Shown one piece after another: positions 44,389 through 55,838 of a DNA stretch of 64,000 bases. Position 1 is the stretch's first letter, and each line of letters opens with the position of its first letter. The translations under genes were made by a program, and so were the position numbers. Location: contig JAKBCS010000001.1 of NCBI GenBank assembly GCA_021807595.1, positions 1 through 64,000 of the forward strand. Reading direction: 5' to 3'. This DNA is from Planctomycetota bacterium. GTDB taxonomy: Bacteria; Planctomycetota; Planctomycetia; Gemmatales; Gemmataceae. The notes under the pieces were generated by a model, which worked only from the letters and a program-made list of their open reading frames with translations, did no database searches and had not been told where the DNA came from.

Positions 44389-45036
44389 ATGGTGAGCGAT
44401 CTGCCGAGTGCGTTATTGAGCGCCACGCTGTTCGCCTATTGGTCGGGCGTGATCGTGAAGTCGCTCGTCAATCGTTGGCGTCACGGTCGGTCGGCGGGCA
44501 TCTGGCCGAAAGATCGAATCGAACGACTCGTTTGGCCATTTTGGACTCCGGTTATCGGGCTGTGGATCGTGCTTCCGTGGCTGGCGCTTTTCTGCGGACA
44601 GCGCTGGTTGGGGTTGGCGAATCCCACTTTGGGAGAATCGGGACTGTTTGCTCCGCGTCTCGTTGCCGCTCTCTTGGGGTTCATTTGTTTCGTCGCCACC
44701 GTCGCCTGTTGGCAGCACATGGGCAAAAGTTGGAGCATGGCCGTCGTGCCCAAGGAGCGGACGGAGTTAGTGCAAACCGGACTATATGCCGTCGTTCGCC
44801 ATCCCATTTACGCCCTCAGCATCGCCCTCATGCTCTGCTCGCTTGTGGTGATCCCGTGGTGGCCGATGCTGGCCGTTGCCGCGATCCATTGTTGCTTCAT
44901 GGCGATCAAAGCGCGGAACGAGGAGCGCTTTCTCCTCGGCGTTCACGGTGAATCGTACGCCGGCTACTGCCGCCGTACCGGACGATTCTTTCCTCGTTTA
45001 CGAGCGACAAACGGACCTTCCTCTCTTTGGAAATAG
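44389..45036 (+). CDS. Isoprenylcysteine carboxyl methyltransferase-like membrane protein
   Basis: A 215-residue membrane protein. The ATG follows AAGGAGG. About five transmembrane segments are visible. The C-terminal SAM-binding motif of the ICMT/PEMT group is present: GLYAVVRHPIYALSI and NEERFLLGVHGESYAGYC, then GRFFPRL. In bacteria these probably methylate small lipids or thiols rather than prenylated proteins. It is followed 10 nt later by a hydrolase gene, so the two are cotranscribed. Confidence 0.82.
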   Translation: MVSDLPSALLSATLFAYWSGVIVKSLVNRWRHGRSAGIWPKDRIERLVWPFWTPVIGLWIVLPWLALFCGQRWLGLANPTLGESGLFAPRLVAALLGFICFVATVACWQHMGKSWSMAVVPKERTELVQTGLYAVVRHPIYALSIALMLCSLVVIPWWPMLAVAAIHCCFMAIKARNEERFLLGVHGESYAGYCRRTGRFFPRLRATNGPSSLWK

Positions 45037-45046
45037 GAGATCGTCC

Positions 45047-46669
45047 ATGCGCGTGCGTTGGGGGCTGTGCGGTCTGATGCTCTGGGGTGTAGGAACGGCG
45101 ACGGCCCTGCTGCTCCATTCGGAAGGCGTCCGTCAAGAAACGGTCTGTCTCTCGCTGTCCGACGGCACGCCCATTCACGGGGTTCTCTATCGTCCCACCG
45201 ATTCTCCTCCCGAGTATCCCATGCCCGCCGCCGTGGTTCTACACGGATTAGCAACGTCCCATCGAAGTTGCGAAGTTGCCCTGGCCAAACCCCTCGTTCG
45301 TTCCGGCTTCGTGGTGTTGGCCATTGATATGCGGGGCCACGCGCGTTCGGGAGGGAGTTTGCCGCAGAGTTGGTTCGACGACCTCGACCGTATCTTGGAA
45401 CAGCGGGTCGAGCATCCGGAAGTGACGGTGGCGCTTCAGTATTTGCGAGCGCTGCCCGATGTGGACGCCCAAAAAATCTGTCTGTTGGGGCATTCCTTGG
45501 GAGGGCTGGCTGCGGTGAATGCCGCTTGCTCCGGCGAACCCGTCGCATCCGTGGTGGCAATTAGTGTCGCTCCGCAGATGTGCGATCTTGAGAATCCACG
45601 AAATCTCTTATTATTGGCCGGCGATCTGGACCGACTTATCTCGCCGCCGCGCTTCCAACGCGCGCTCAGCAGAGCCACCGGCGGTCGTTTGGACGAGTGT
45701 TCGATCCCTTTCGGTCGGTTCAAAAAGGGGACGGCGCGGGAGTTGTGGGTCGCCCATTGGGTCAGCCATCTTTCGCCGTTGTTCGATCCGTGCGCCAGTC
45801 GCCGCGCCGTCCTGTGGGCCACGCTCTCCGTGGGTCGAGAACCGGGCTTCATCCCTTGCAAACGCTTGATCGCTATCGATTGCTTGGTACTGGTGTCTCT
45901 GTTGGCCGGAGGCGTCGCCACGGCCGTCTTTCTATCGAAAGGGAGGCAGTTTCTGCTGTCCGCGCCGAGCGAGAACCATGACCCCAGACCGCGTTTAACT
46001 CTTCCTCACGGTGCATTGCGTCGCTCGGCCATTGCTCTGGCGCTGTGCGGCTTGGCCGTGCCGGTCGCCGCATTTTTGGGCGACCTGATGCCGAACCTTG
46101 GCGTCTTGTTCGCAGGCGCGTCACTGGCGCTGTGCGCTCTGCTCGCGCTGGCGTGGATGGCGGCGGCGGGAACGATCGCCCTCAATGAGGGAAGCCGTGC
46201 CGCGTTCGAGATGATACACGTTCGCGGAGCGGCGCTCGGCATACTCGGCGCGGTTGCGGGGGGGATGTGGCTGGGAGTTCCCCTCGGCTCAACGTGGATG
46301 GATTTAGTGCCTTGTTCTCAGCGAATCGTCCTCGGTTCGTTGCTTTTGGTGTTGCTTTTGCCTTGGAGTCTCGTTCTGGCTCGCGGCGTGCAACGCACCG
46401 TTCCGAACGAGGGCAAGAGGAGCGCCCTCTATCGCGGTCTGATCTGGCTGGCCATTGCCGGTGTCGTTTGGCTGGGCAACGAATTATTCAACCGCTTGCA
46501 TCCGTTTTTCGGCATCTCCGTCTCGTTGCTGGGGGCAGCTTTTATCTTGCCCCTGCCGCTGTGGCTTCTGAAGGATCGGCCCGGAATGACGGCGGCGCGA
46601 GCGGTCTGTCAAGCCGCTTCCGCCGCTTGGCTCTTGGCCTGCCATCTGCCGTTCGTCCACAACGGCTAA
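45047..46669 (+). CDS. Alpha/beta hydrolase fused to a C-terminal membrane domain
   Basis: A 540-residue protein. The ATG at 45047 has GGAG at 8 nt. The leader at residues 5-22 is hydrophobic. Residues 30-240 are an alpha/beta hydrolase: VVLHGLATSHRS, IDMRGHARSGG, nucleophile elbow GHSLGG and an Asp/His region near LAGDLDRLISPP and VAHWVSHLSPLF. Residues 270-535 hold about seven hydrophobic helices. The fusion suggests a membrane-tied esterase or peptidase; substrate unknown. Convergent with atpC, stops 6 nt apart. Confidence 0.8.
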   Translation: MRVRWGLCGLMLWGVGTATALLLHSEGVRQETVCLSLSDGTPIHGVLYRPTDSPPEYPMPAAVVLHGLATSHRSCEVALAKPLVRSGFVVLAIDMRGHARSGGSLPQSWFDDLDRILEQRVEHPEVTVALQYLRALPDVDAQKICLLGHSLGGLAAVNAACSGEPVASVVAISVAPQMCDLENPRNLLLLAGDLDRLISPPRFQRALSRATGGRLDECSIPFGRFKKGTARELWVAHWVSHLSPLFDPCASRRAVLWATLSVGREPGFIPCKRLIAIDCLVLVSLLAGGVATAVFLSKGRQFLLSAPSENHDPRPRLTLPHGALRRSAIALALCGLAVPVAAFLGDLMPNLGVLFAGASLALCALLALAWMAAAGTIALNEGSRAAFEMIHVRGAALGILGAVAGGMWLGVPLGSTWMDLVPCSQRIVLGSLLLVLLLPWSLVLARGVQRTVPNEGKRSALYRGLIWLAIAGVVWLGNELFNRLHPFFGISVSLLGAAFILPLPLWLLKDRPGMTAARAVCQAASAAWLLACHLPFVHNG

Positions 46670-46675
46670 CTTGCC

Positions 46676-47098
46676 TCATCCGCGCGGGGCGCTTTCTTCG
46701 CGGTGACGCGCCACGCGCATCTGCGCGCGCGCGCGTTCTTGGAGTTTGAATTTCTCGTCGTTCGCTTGCGGCGTCGTCGCCGGCGTGAGTGCCGCTTGCA
46801 GGGTTTGCGAAACGGTTTCCGCATCAATGTCTTCCGCGAGCTGGGCGCGAGCGGTCAATATCGTGACGGTGTTGCCGCGTATCTGCACGAAGCCACTATC
46901 GACGAAGAAGCGACGCACTTCCATGCCGCGGCGCAAGCGCAACTCGCCGCAGCCGAGACGGCCAATCACTGGCATACGTCCCGGCAACACGCCGAGTTCG
47001 CCGTCGAACATCGGCACGGCCACGAAATCGGCGGCCTCGTCGAATAACGCCTTTTCCGGCGTGACGATGACGCAATGCAATTCGCGCGATTGGGGCAT
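46676..47098 (-). CDS. atpC: ATP synthase F1 subunit epsilon
   Basis: A 140-residue central-stalk subunit that regulates ATPase activity. It has LHCVIVTPEKALFDEAADFV, the conserved GELGVLPGRMPVIGRLGCGE and a C-terminal helical arm (ERARAQMRVARH). It starts 1 nt after the atpD stop and is the last gene of the operon. Confidence 0.93.
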   Translation of the reverse strand: MPQSRELHCVIVTPEKALFDEAADFVAVPMFDGELGVLPGRMPVIGRLGCGELRLRRGMEVRRFFVDSGFVQIRGNTVTILTARAQLAEDIDAETVSQTLQAALTPATTPQANDEKFKLQERARAQMRVARHREESAPRG

Positions 47099-47099
47099 G

Positions 47100-49269
<2,170 letters not shown>

Positions 49270-49483
49270 GTCTCAAACAGTAACGATAGTGCCGTTCTTT
49301 ATCCTTTAGGACCAATACACTGCTTTCGTTACAAATTTCACAACGATCTAATTTAATCTCTTCTGCTTCGTAATTGCAGTGAGAACAGTACCAAAAAGTT
49401 TGATCGTTGTCTTCGCAGTACCACGTCATCCCTAACTTGTAGCAGTGCGGACAGTATTGCAGGGCCATGATGCAGCCTCGATT

Positions 49484-50362
49484 CTATTCCAGCGCCGCCG
49501 CCCCGCCGATGACCTCGGCGATTTCCTTCGTGATCTGCGCCTGCCGCGCGCGGTTGTACTCGCGCGACAGGCTTTTGATCATGTCGTCGGCGTTCTCGGT
49601 CGCCTGCTTCATGGTGACGCGACGGGCGATTTGCTCGCTGACGGCGGCGTCGAGAAAACACTGAAACAGCCGTACTTTGAACGACACCGGCAGCAGTTCC
49701 TGCAAGATGTCGCCCGCGCTGGGCAGGAACTCGTATTCGACGCGGGGCTTCTGCTCCGGCCGCGTCTCGGCGGTAGCCGACGGCGACAACGGCAGCAGTG
49801 TCTCGACGACGGGAATTTGTCGAGCCGCATTGAGGAACTTCATGTAAGCGACTTCGACGCGATCCACTTTTTCGCCGATAAACGCTTCGAGGTAGTGATT
49901 GGCGATTACCTCAACCTCGTCGAAGCGAGGCTTGTCCTCGAATTGTGTGTAGGTGCGTTCGGCCTTAACGCCCTGATAGCGAAAGAAATTAATGGGACGC
50001 TTGCCGGATAGCTCTAGGTGCAGAGCCGCATTTTCCGCCTGAATTAGTCGAAGGCGTTGGTTTGCCTCGCGGAGAATACTGGCGTTGTAGCCGCCGCATA
50101 GACCGCGATTGGAGCCGATCACCAAGAAAAGCGTTTTCTTCACCTCCGCGCGCTTTTGCAACAGCGGGTGCGAAAGGTTTGTTGCTGAGGCGCTCAGGTC
50201 GGCGGCCAATTCGGTGATCTTGCGCGTGTACGCCGCAGCCTCGGTGGCGCGGTCGAAGGCTTTCTTAAAGCGCGCCGTAGCAATCAGTTCCATCGTTCGC
50301 GTAATCTTCTTGATGTTGCGAACTGCCTTACGGCGTTTGACGAGCGCTCGGGTGTTGGCCAT
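49484..50362 (-). CDS. atpG: ATP synthase F1 subunit gamma
   Basis: A 292-residue rotor subunit. The N-terminal helix region is MANTRALVKRRKAVRNIKK and TRTMELIATARFKKA; the conserved SNRGLCGGYNASI is present; the C-terminal helix ends SLSREYNRARQAQITKEIAE and VIGGAAALE. A 179-nt repeat-filled gap separates it from atpA. Confidence 0.96.
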   Translation of the reverse strand: MANTRALVKRRKAVRNIKKITRTMELIATARFKKAFDRATEAAAYTRKITELAADLSASATNLSHPLLQKRAEVKKTLFLVIGSNRGLCGGYNASILREANQRLRLIQAENAALHLELSGKRPINFFRYQGVKAERTYTQFEDKPRFDEVEVIANHYLEAFIGEKVDRVEVAYMKFLNAARQIPVVETLLPLSPSATAETRPEQKPRVEYEFLPSAGDILQELLPVSFKVRLFQCFLDAAVSEQIARRVTMKQATENADDMIKSLSREYNRARQAQITKEIAEVIGGAAALE

Positions 50363-50388
50363 GATGTCTCGACTATCTCACAGTAATC

Positions 50389-50570
50389 TGGCGAGCGGGG
50401 GGCGTCAGCCCCCTGATTTCTTCGTGCAATATCAGGGGGCGTCAGCCCCCTGATTTCTTCGTGCAATATCAGGGGGCGTCAGCCCCCTGATTTCTTCGTG
50501 CAATATCAGGGGGCGTCAGCCCCCTGATTTCTTCGTGCAATATCAGGGGGCTGACGCCCCCCGCTCGCCA
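50389..50570. repeat. Family B palindrome expanded into four 37-bp tandem units
   Basis: The unit GGGCGTCAGCCCCCTGATTT plus CTTCGTGCAATATCAGG repeats with an exact 37-nt period (unit marks at 50403, 50440, 50477, 50514). The array opens with TGGCGAGCGGGGG and closes with its complement, CCCCCGCTCGCCA. Each unit can fold as TCAGGGGGC-GTCA-GCCCCCTGA. The units are identical by eye, so the expansion is probably recent. It fills the gap between atpA and atpG in the atp transcript. Confidence 0.95.
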
Positions 50571-50575
50571 TGTGT

Positions 50576-52351
50576 TTACTTCGCCGCCTTGATCTTATCT
50601 TGTGGCGCTTTGATGGCATCGCTGCGCGGAGCGGGTATCGCTCCGGCGGGACGAAATTGCGCCTGGAAGTTCGTGATCGCCGCCGCCAACTGTTGGTCGA
50701 TCTCTTTCGTCAGCTTGCGTTCCTTGCGGAGCGCGTTGACAACTTGCGGCTGGCGTTCGTGCATGTAATGCAGGAATTGCTCCTCCCAGCCACGGACCTC
50801 TTTGATGGGTACCTTGTCGAGAAAGCCTTTTGTACCGGCAAAGATAATCATTACCTGATCGATTACGTTCATCGGTTTAAACTGCGGCTGTTTCAAGATC
50901 TCGACCATGCGATAGCCGCGATCGAGTTGCGATTGCGTGGCCTTGTCGAGTTCGGTGCCGAGCTGGGCGAACGCCTCCAGTTCGCGGAACGAGGCCAAGT
51001 CCAGACGCAAACCGCCGGCCACTTGTTTCATGGCCGAAATCTGTGCCTTGCCGCCGACTCGCGACACGCTGATGCCAACATCAATTGCCGGACGAATGCC
51101 GGCGTTGAACAAGTCCGGCTGCAGGTAAATCTGACCGTCGGTGATGGAGATAACATTCGTCGGAATATAGGCGGATACTTCGCCGTCCAGCGTCTCGATG
51201 ATGGGCAATGCGGTTAGCGAACCGCCCGACGCTGCCACCTTGGCCAGTTTGTGGCCGGGAAACTTCGGCAAGTCGTGCTTCTCCGCGTGTTCCTTGTCCA
51301 CCGGGCCGAGGTAGACCTTGCCCTTTTCCCCGTGTTGACGCGGTTCGCCTTGCTCGTTGTTGACGCCCCAGTCGTCGCCGACCTTTTTCTCGTCGGCGTC
51401 CTTGGGCACGATGACGTAGCGTTCGGCGATCTTGGCGGAGCGTTCGAGCAAACGCGAGTGAGCATAGAAAATGTCGCCGGGATACGCCTCCCGTCCGGGC
51501 GAACGTCGCATCAGCAACGACAGCTGACGATAGGCCACCGCTTGTTTGGATAAGTCGTCGTAGACGACCAGCGTATCGCGGCCTTGCTCGTACATGAAGA
51601 ACTCGGCCATGGCGCAACCGGCGTAAGGGGCGATGTACTGCAACGGAGCGGGGTCCGATGAGGAAGCGATGACAACGATGGTGTAATCCATCGCGCCGTG
51701 TTCGCGGAGAACTTCGACGTTGCGGGCGACGCTCGATTCTTTTTGACCGCAGGCCACATACACGCAAATCACGCCGCTGTCGCGCTGGTTGATGATGGTG
51801 TCCAGGGCGATGACCGTCTTGCCGGTCTTCCGGTCGCCGATGATGAGTTCTCGCTGTCCGCGACCGATCGGCGTCATGGCGTCGATGGCCTTGATGCCGG
51901 TTTGCAGCGGCACGTCCACCGGCTGACGCCCGGCTACGCCGGGCGCAATCGATTCGACGAAGCGCGTGTGTGTGGCGGCGATGGGGCCTTTGCCATCCAG
52001 TGGATTGCCAAGCGGATCGACGACTCGACCAATCAACGCTTCGCCGACCGGAACGCGCAACAGGCTGCCGGTCGCACGGACCTCATCGCCTTCGGAAATG
52101 CTCTTGTAATCGCCGAGAACGATGACACCGACCGAGTTTTCTTCGAGATTGAAGGCCAAGCCGCGCACGCCGGTGCGCACACACTCCACCATCTCGCCGG
52201 CCATTACGTTCGAGAGACCGTAGACGTGGGCGATGCCGTCGCCGACCTCCAGAATCTGACCGACTTCCTTCGGCTCGATCTTGTCGCGGTAATTATTGAT
52301 TTCCTCGGTCAACACCGAGACGATTTCATTGGCGTTGATGCGCGTGGACAT
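50576..52351 (-). CDS. atpA: ATP synthase F1 subunit alpha, with a central insertion
   Basis: A 591-residue regulatory nucleotide-binding subunit; the usual length is 500-515. The ATG at 52351 has AAAGG at 5 nt and overlaps the end of atpH by 26 nt. Walker A is [29 protein letters not shown] and [20 protein letters not shown] are canonical. Between residues about 312 and 378 is an insertion of about 65 residues (from [20 protein letters not shown] to [10 protein letters not shown]) placed before [14 protein letters not shown], where other species have a short loop. The extra C-terminal tail ([20 protein letters not shown]) is also longer than usual. Confidence 0.96.
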   Translation of the reverse strand: MSTRINANEIVSVLTEEINNYRDKIEPKEVGQILEVGDGIAHVYGLSNVMAGEMVECVRTGVRGLAFNLEENSVGVIVLGDYKSISEGDEVRATGSLLRVPVGEALIGRVVDPLGNPLDGKGPIAATHTRFVESIAPGVAGRQPVDVPLQTGIKAIDAMTPIGRGQRELIIGDRKTGKTVIALDTIINQRDSGVICVYVACGQKESSVARNVEVLREHGAMDYTIVVIASSSDPAPLQYIAPYAGCAMAEFFMYEQGRDTLVVYDDLSKQAVAYRQLSLLMRRSPGREAYPGDIFYAHSRLLERSAKIAERYVIVPKDADEKKVGDDWGVNNEQGEPRQHGEKGKVYLGPVDKEHAEKHDLPKFPGHKLAKVAASGGSLTALPIIETLDGEVSAYIPTNVISITDGQIYLQPDLFNAGIRPAIDVGISVSRVGGKAQISAMKQVAGGLRLDLASFRELEAFAQLGTELDKATQSQLDRGYRMVEILKQPQFKPMNVIDQVMIIFAGTKGFLDKVPIKEVRGWEEQFLHYMHERQPQVVNALRKERKLTKEIDQQLAAAITNFQAQFRPAGAIPAPRSDAIKAPQDKIKAAK

Positions 52352-52940
52352 AGTTGCCTTTCTCGATGAGTTGATTCTTAATTCGTTCCAATCGCGCCCG
52401 CACGCTGCCATCGTAGACCCAATCGTCCACTTTCACGATCAAGCCGCCGAGCAAATCGGGATCGACGCGAACGGAGAGAACCGGCTCGCGGCCAAACTTC
52501 TCGCGTAACTCCCGACGCAACCGTTCGCTCTGCTCGTCGTCGAGCGCAACGGCGGAGGTCGCCTCGACGCGCATACGACCGGCCCGTTGCTCGTAGAGTT
52601 CGCGCATCAGCACGACTACCTCGCGGAGAACGCCGAGACGATTGTGATCGTTGAGTACGAGCAGAAAGTGATACAGAACCTGGTTGACCTTGGCCTCAAA
52701 AACACGGCGCAGCGCTGCGCGTTTGTGTTCGCGGCTGACGACGGCACTGGCGAGGAAGACTGCGAAGACCTTATCGCGCGCGATAACCTCGTGAATCAGC
52801 GACTCCATTTGGTCCAGCACTTCTTGCGTTTGCCGGTGCTTGTCGGCGGCGTCCAAAAGCGCCTCCGCGTAGATGCGGGCGACGTGTCGCGTGGCATCGT
52901 CGAAGACGGTGGCGTGATGGAATTGTTCGGTCTCTGTCAT
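52326..52940 (-). CDS. atpH: ATP synthase F1 subunit delta
   Basis: A 204-residue peripheral-stalk subunit joining the b subunits to alpha. It has [18 protein letters not shown] near the start and the C-terminal signature [20 protein letters not shown] with RLERIKNQL. It overlaps atpA by 26 nt. A family B palindrome lies between it and atpF. Confidence 0.94.
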   Translation of the reverse strand: MTETEQFHHATVFDDATRHVARIYAEALLDAADKHRQTQEVLDQMESLIHEVIARDKVFAVFLASAVVSREHKRAALRRVFEAKVNQVLYHFLLVLNDHNRLGVLREVVVLMRELYEQRAGRMRVEATSAVALDDEQSERLRRELREKFGREPVLSVRVDPDLLGGLIVKVDDWVYDGSVRARLERIKNQLIEKGNYVHAHQRQ

Positions 52941-52964
52941 AATGATCCGTCCAAGTCGAAACCC

Positions 52965-53024
52965 GGCGAGGGGGTGTCGGCCCTCTGTTTTGACGCTAAC
53001 ATGGGGCTGACGCCCCCGCTCGCC
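52965..53024. repeat. Palindromic repeat, family B, copy 3
   Basis: GGCGAGGGGGTGTCGGCCC and GGGGCTGACGCCCCCGCTCG plus CC form an imperfect long stem. It lies 24 nt upstream of the atpH start, inside the atp transcript, and so could influence atpH translation or mRNA stability. Confidence 0.8.
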
Positions 53025-53040
53025 AAAGAACTACCCGGCA

Positions 53041-53709
53041 TTAGGCGAGGGCGGTTTGTTGCCGGCCATTGCCGACCTGGCGCAACTCTACCATGGCCTC
53101 GTCCACGAACCGGCGATGGTCGTCGGGGTTCATTTGATGACGAATGACTTTGCTCGCCACCAAAGCTGAGAGTTGCACCACCTGGGTTTGAAGATCGCGT
53201 TTCGCTTGGTCGTAAGCGAGTAACATTTCGCGTTGCAAACGCTCGTGTTCGGCTTGAATTTTCTTGTGTGCCTCAGCGGTCAACTCGGCAGCGGAGCGTT
53301 CCGCGGCTCGGCGAGCTTCTTCAATCATTTGCCGGGCTTGCTCGCTGGCTTGACGCATTTGCGCTTCCAACTGAGCGCGGAGCCGACCCGCCTCGTCGCG
53401 CGCTTGTTGTGCTTCGTGCAGGGCGGCGTGGATGGCGCGTTCGCGCTGCTCCAATCCCTGCATCATCGGCTTCCAGGCGAATTTGCTCAACACGAAAAGC
53501 AGGACTAAGAAGACCGCCAACGTCCAGATGCCGAGGTCCGTGGCCTTGGCGAAGAGATCGTGATCCGCTTCCTCGGCGTGGCCTTTGTCGGAATGTGAGT
53601 CGGCGGCTATAACCTCGCCGTGTTCCGGCTCCGAGGCGCGAAGCGACGCCGGTGCGCACAAAACCGAAGCGAGCAGACCGACTCCCAAGATCAACAATTC
53701 GCGATACAT
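53041..53709 (-). CDS. atpF: ATP synthase Fo subunit b
   Basis: A 222-residue peripheral-stalk subunit. The ATG at 53709 has GAGG at 5 nt. An apparent signal-type leader (LILGVGLLASVLCAPASLRA) precedes an acidic, His-containing stretch, then the true membrane helix (LGIWTLAVFLVLLFVLSKFA), then a long coiled coil (EARRAAERSAAELTAEAHKK). An N-terminal leader before the membrane helix is seen in other planctomycete and related b subunits. Ends VDEAMVELRQVGNG. Confidence 0.92.
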   Translation of the reverse strand: MYRELLILGVGLLASVLCAPASLRASEPEHGEVIAADSHSDKGHAEEADHDLFAKATDLGIWTLAVFLVLLFVLSKFAWKPMMQGLEQRERAIHAALHEAQQARDEAGRLRAQLEAQMRQASEQARQMIEEARRAAERSAAELTAEAHKKIQAEHERLQREMLLAYDQAKRDLQTQVVQLSALVASKVIRHQMNPDDHRRFVDEAMVELRQVGNGRQQTALA

Positions 53710-53813
53710 AGCAACCTCATCGCCTCGACGAAAAGCATTCGTGATCTCGCCGGCCCGCAGCGCCGGCAAGGACGGCCCTTGCAAGCGCGGCGGAATAGCA
53801 GCAAACCATTGAT

Positions 53814-54131
53814 TTAGAATGTGGCCCTCAAGCTGATGCAGACAATCAGAGCGAAGAACGTCGCGCCTTCGAGGAGGGCTGCGATGACGATCATTGCCGT
53901 TTGAATGCGTCCGGCAACTTCGGGTTGCCGTGCCATGCTCTCTAAAGCCGCCGCACCGATGCGGCCGAAGCCCCAACCCGCGCCGACGATGGTAATTGCA
54001 GCGCCAAGACCCGCTCCCAGACCCGCGCCGGCAAGTGTTACCGAGGTCGGCGTCGTCTGTTGCGCGAAGGCAGGCGAAGCAATCACCAGGAGAACAACCA
54101 ACACCAGGCAAAGCAGATTCAAGACTTTCAT
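53814..54131 (-). CDS. atpE: ATP synthase Fo subunit c
   Basis: A 105-residue rotor-ring subunit. The ATG at 54131 gives an N-terminal leader (NLLCLVLVVLLVIASPAFA) before the two-helix hairpin: LGAGLGAAITIVGAGWGFGR, the polar loop with ARQPEVAGRIQ, then AALLEGATFFALIVCISL. The ion-binding carboxylate is the Glu of LLEGAT; the residue after it is Gly, not Ser/Thr, which favours proton over sodium coupling. The leader is absent in E. coli. Confidence 0.94.
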   Translation of the reverse strand: MKVLNLLCLVLVVLLVIASPAFAQQTTPTSVTLAGAGLGAGLGAAITIVGAGWGFGRIGAAALESMARQPEVAGRIQTAMIVIAALLEGATFFALIVCISLRATF

Positions 54132-54198
54132 GGAAGAATTCACTCCGGTTTCAAAGTGCCCAAAAGAGATCCAGGTCACACACGCTATCGACGAACAC

Positions 54199-55182
54199 TC
54201 AATGTTCGGGATTCAGCGACATCCCCATAAACAGCGCCGTCAGGAAGACGAAAATGTACGCCTGCAAGAAGGCGACAAACAGCTCCAACAAACTGAGCGC
54301 GGCCACGCCGAGAACACTGGCAAGCGACACGCCGCCAACCAAGAGCCAACTCTTCGAGTGCGCGGCGCTCACGATGAACAACAGAATGACCGCCAATACC
54401 ATGTGGCCGGCGAACATATTGGCGAACAAACGCACGGCCAACACACCGCTCTTGATGACCGACCCCAGCATTTCAATCGTGAAGATGGCGAGACTGAAAA
54501 ACCAGCCGACGTAGGGCACGTCGATATGGGGCCAGATCGAGCCGACGTAGCGAATCGAGCCGATCGCAAGCGGGCCTAGGATCGGTACCGAGCGCAACCC
54601 GGCGTAGGGATCGTCGGCAGCGTGGTGTTCGTCGTGATGCCCCGATTCTTCGTGATGTCCGTGTCCGTGTCCGTGCTTACCGGGCGGCGCGTAGCCTAAC
54701 TTCACAATGGCCGCGCCGTGCAGCATGACGAAACTGACGAGAGCCAACGCTCCGGTGGCATAAATGTTGGCTGTAGGCGACCCCATGAACGGAAACATGC
54801 CAAGCAGATTGCAGAACAACAGGAATAAAAACAGCGTCCATAGATAAGGAACGTATTTATCGGCGTCTTTATCGCCGAGGTTCGGCTTGGCCACTTCGTT
54901 CCGCACGAAGGTTAGCAACGATTCAAAGGCGTTCCACCATCGCCCCTTGGGCAATTCGCCGTTCCGGGCACGACGCGCGAGCGGCAGGTAGATCATGAGA
55001 ATCAGCGCGGCGGCAATCAATTCCAGAACCATGAATTTGGTAATCTGAAACGGCTTATCTCTTCCGGGGATGAAGAAGGCGGGCAGCTGCAACTCTTGCT
55101 TGTCACCGAAAAGGGTGGTGAAGAACTCCCAGACGGAAGAGTCTTGCACATGCTCGAATGGGTCGGGCTTATGTTCCGCCAT
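54199..55182 (-). CDS. atpB: ATP synthase Fo subunit a, with a His-rich loop
   Basis: A 327-residue proton-channel subunit; E. coli AtpB is 271. The ATG at 55182 gives MAEHKPDPFEHVQDSS. The essential Arg lies in LAVRLFANMFAGHMVL, and the C-terminus has LELFVAFLQAYIFVFLTALF. At residues about 165-190 a loop contains nine His in twenty residues (HGHGHGHH, GHHDEHH). The loop lies between transmembrane helices and may bind a metal or simply be a low-complexity insertion. Confidence 0.95.
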   Translation of the reverse strand: MAEHKPDPFEHVQDSSVWEFFTTLFGDKQELQLPAFFIPGRDKPFQITKFMVLELIAAALILMIYLPLARRARNGELPKGRWWNAFESLLTFVRNEVAKPNLGDKDADKYVPYLWTLFLFLLFCNLLGMFPFMGSPTANIYATGALALVSFVMLHGAAIVKLGYAPPGKHGHGHGHHEESGHHDEHHAADDPYAGLRSVPILGPLAIGSIRYVGSIWPHIDVPYVGWFFSLAIFTIEMLGSVIKSGVLAVRLFANMFAGHMVLAVILLFIVSAAHSKSWLLVGGVSLASVLGVAALSLLELFVAFLQAYIFVFLTALFMGMSLNPEH

Positions 55183-55215
55183 ATTCACACTCACCACGAT
55201 TGCCGATGTTCCGGA

Positions 55216-55599
55216 TCACACGCGCGCTTCGGGCCGACCGGCCAAGAGCAGGCCCAAATCCAAAGTCAACGTAAACAGATAACCCACGACCAACCAGATC
55301 AAGAAACTTTGCTGCTGATAGTAAGGCAGCCAGGCAAACAACGCCCAACCGCCCGCCAGCACGAAGGCCATGCGAATGCCGGTGCCGCCCAAAACCATAA
55401 TCAATTGTTGGTCCGGCGATTGCCGCAATGCCATTTCGCCCCACAGGAGCGTCAGCACGCCGGGTATCAAGCACAGCAAGAGGGCCGTGCCCAGATACAC
55501 GACCGCCGCATCGCCGCCGCCAAAATGACGGGCGGGCAATCCAACTAGCAACCAGAACGCGGCCGAGCCGCCGACAAGAAGCGACAAACGACGAATCAC
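55216..55599 (-). CDS. AtpI-like ATP synthase accessory membrane protein
   Basis: A 127-residue protein with four transmembrane helices (LSLLVGGSAAFWLLVGLPA, VVYLGTALLLCLIPGVLTLL, LAGGWALFAWLP, FLIWLVVGYLFTLTLDLGLLL). The GTG at 55599 overlaps the AtpZ stop (GTGA), which fixes the start. Position and topology match the I chain found first in many atp operons, thought to help assemble the c ring; sequence similarity is weak. Confidence 0.75.
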   Translation of the reverse strand: MIRRLSLLVGGSAAFWLLVGLPARHFGGGDAAVVYLGTALLLCLIPGVLTLLWGEMALRQSPDQQLIMVLGGTGIRMAFVLAGGWALFAWLPYYQQQSFLIWLVVGYLFTLTLDLGLLLAGRPEARV

Positions 55600-55838
55600 C
55601 GGGACTCCCGATCGGACTGGGAAGAATCCTTCGAGTCCATCCTGTTCAATAAATGTATCAAATGCACGAGACCGCCAATGAGGCCCAACGCCGCGCCGCC
55701 GACCGCGCCCCACGGACTCCAGCCGAGGTAACGATCGAGCAACACGCCGACCACCACCGGCACGACCATTTCCAGCCCGATTTGGCTGAGGGCGACATAG
55801 CGCCCCATCTCGCGGGAATCGGGCATTTGCGGAAGCAT
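55596..55838 (-). CDS. atpZ: AtpZ/AtpI-family protein, first gene of the atp operon
   Basis: An 80-residue protein with two transmembrane helices (IGLEMVVPVVVGVLLDRYLG and WGAVGGAALGLIGGLVHLIH), the pattern of the short AtpZ (PF09527) proteins. AtpZ with AtpI has been proposed to move Mg2+ or Ca2+ and help assembly. It has GGAGG just upstream of 55838. Promoter of the operon should lie in 55839-56164. Confidence 0.82.
   Translation of the reverse strand: MLPQMPDSREMGRYVALSQIGLEMVVPVVVGVLLDRYLGWSPWGAVGGAALGLIGGLVHLIHLLNRMDSKDSSQSDRESR

Noticed and set aside
50389-50570. CRISPR-like array of 37-bp repeats
   Set aside because: The units are directly adjacent with no unique spacers, and there are no cas genes in the window.
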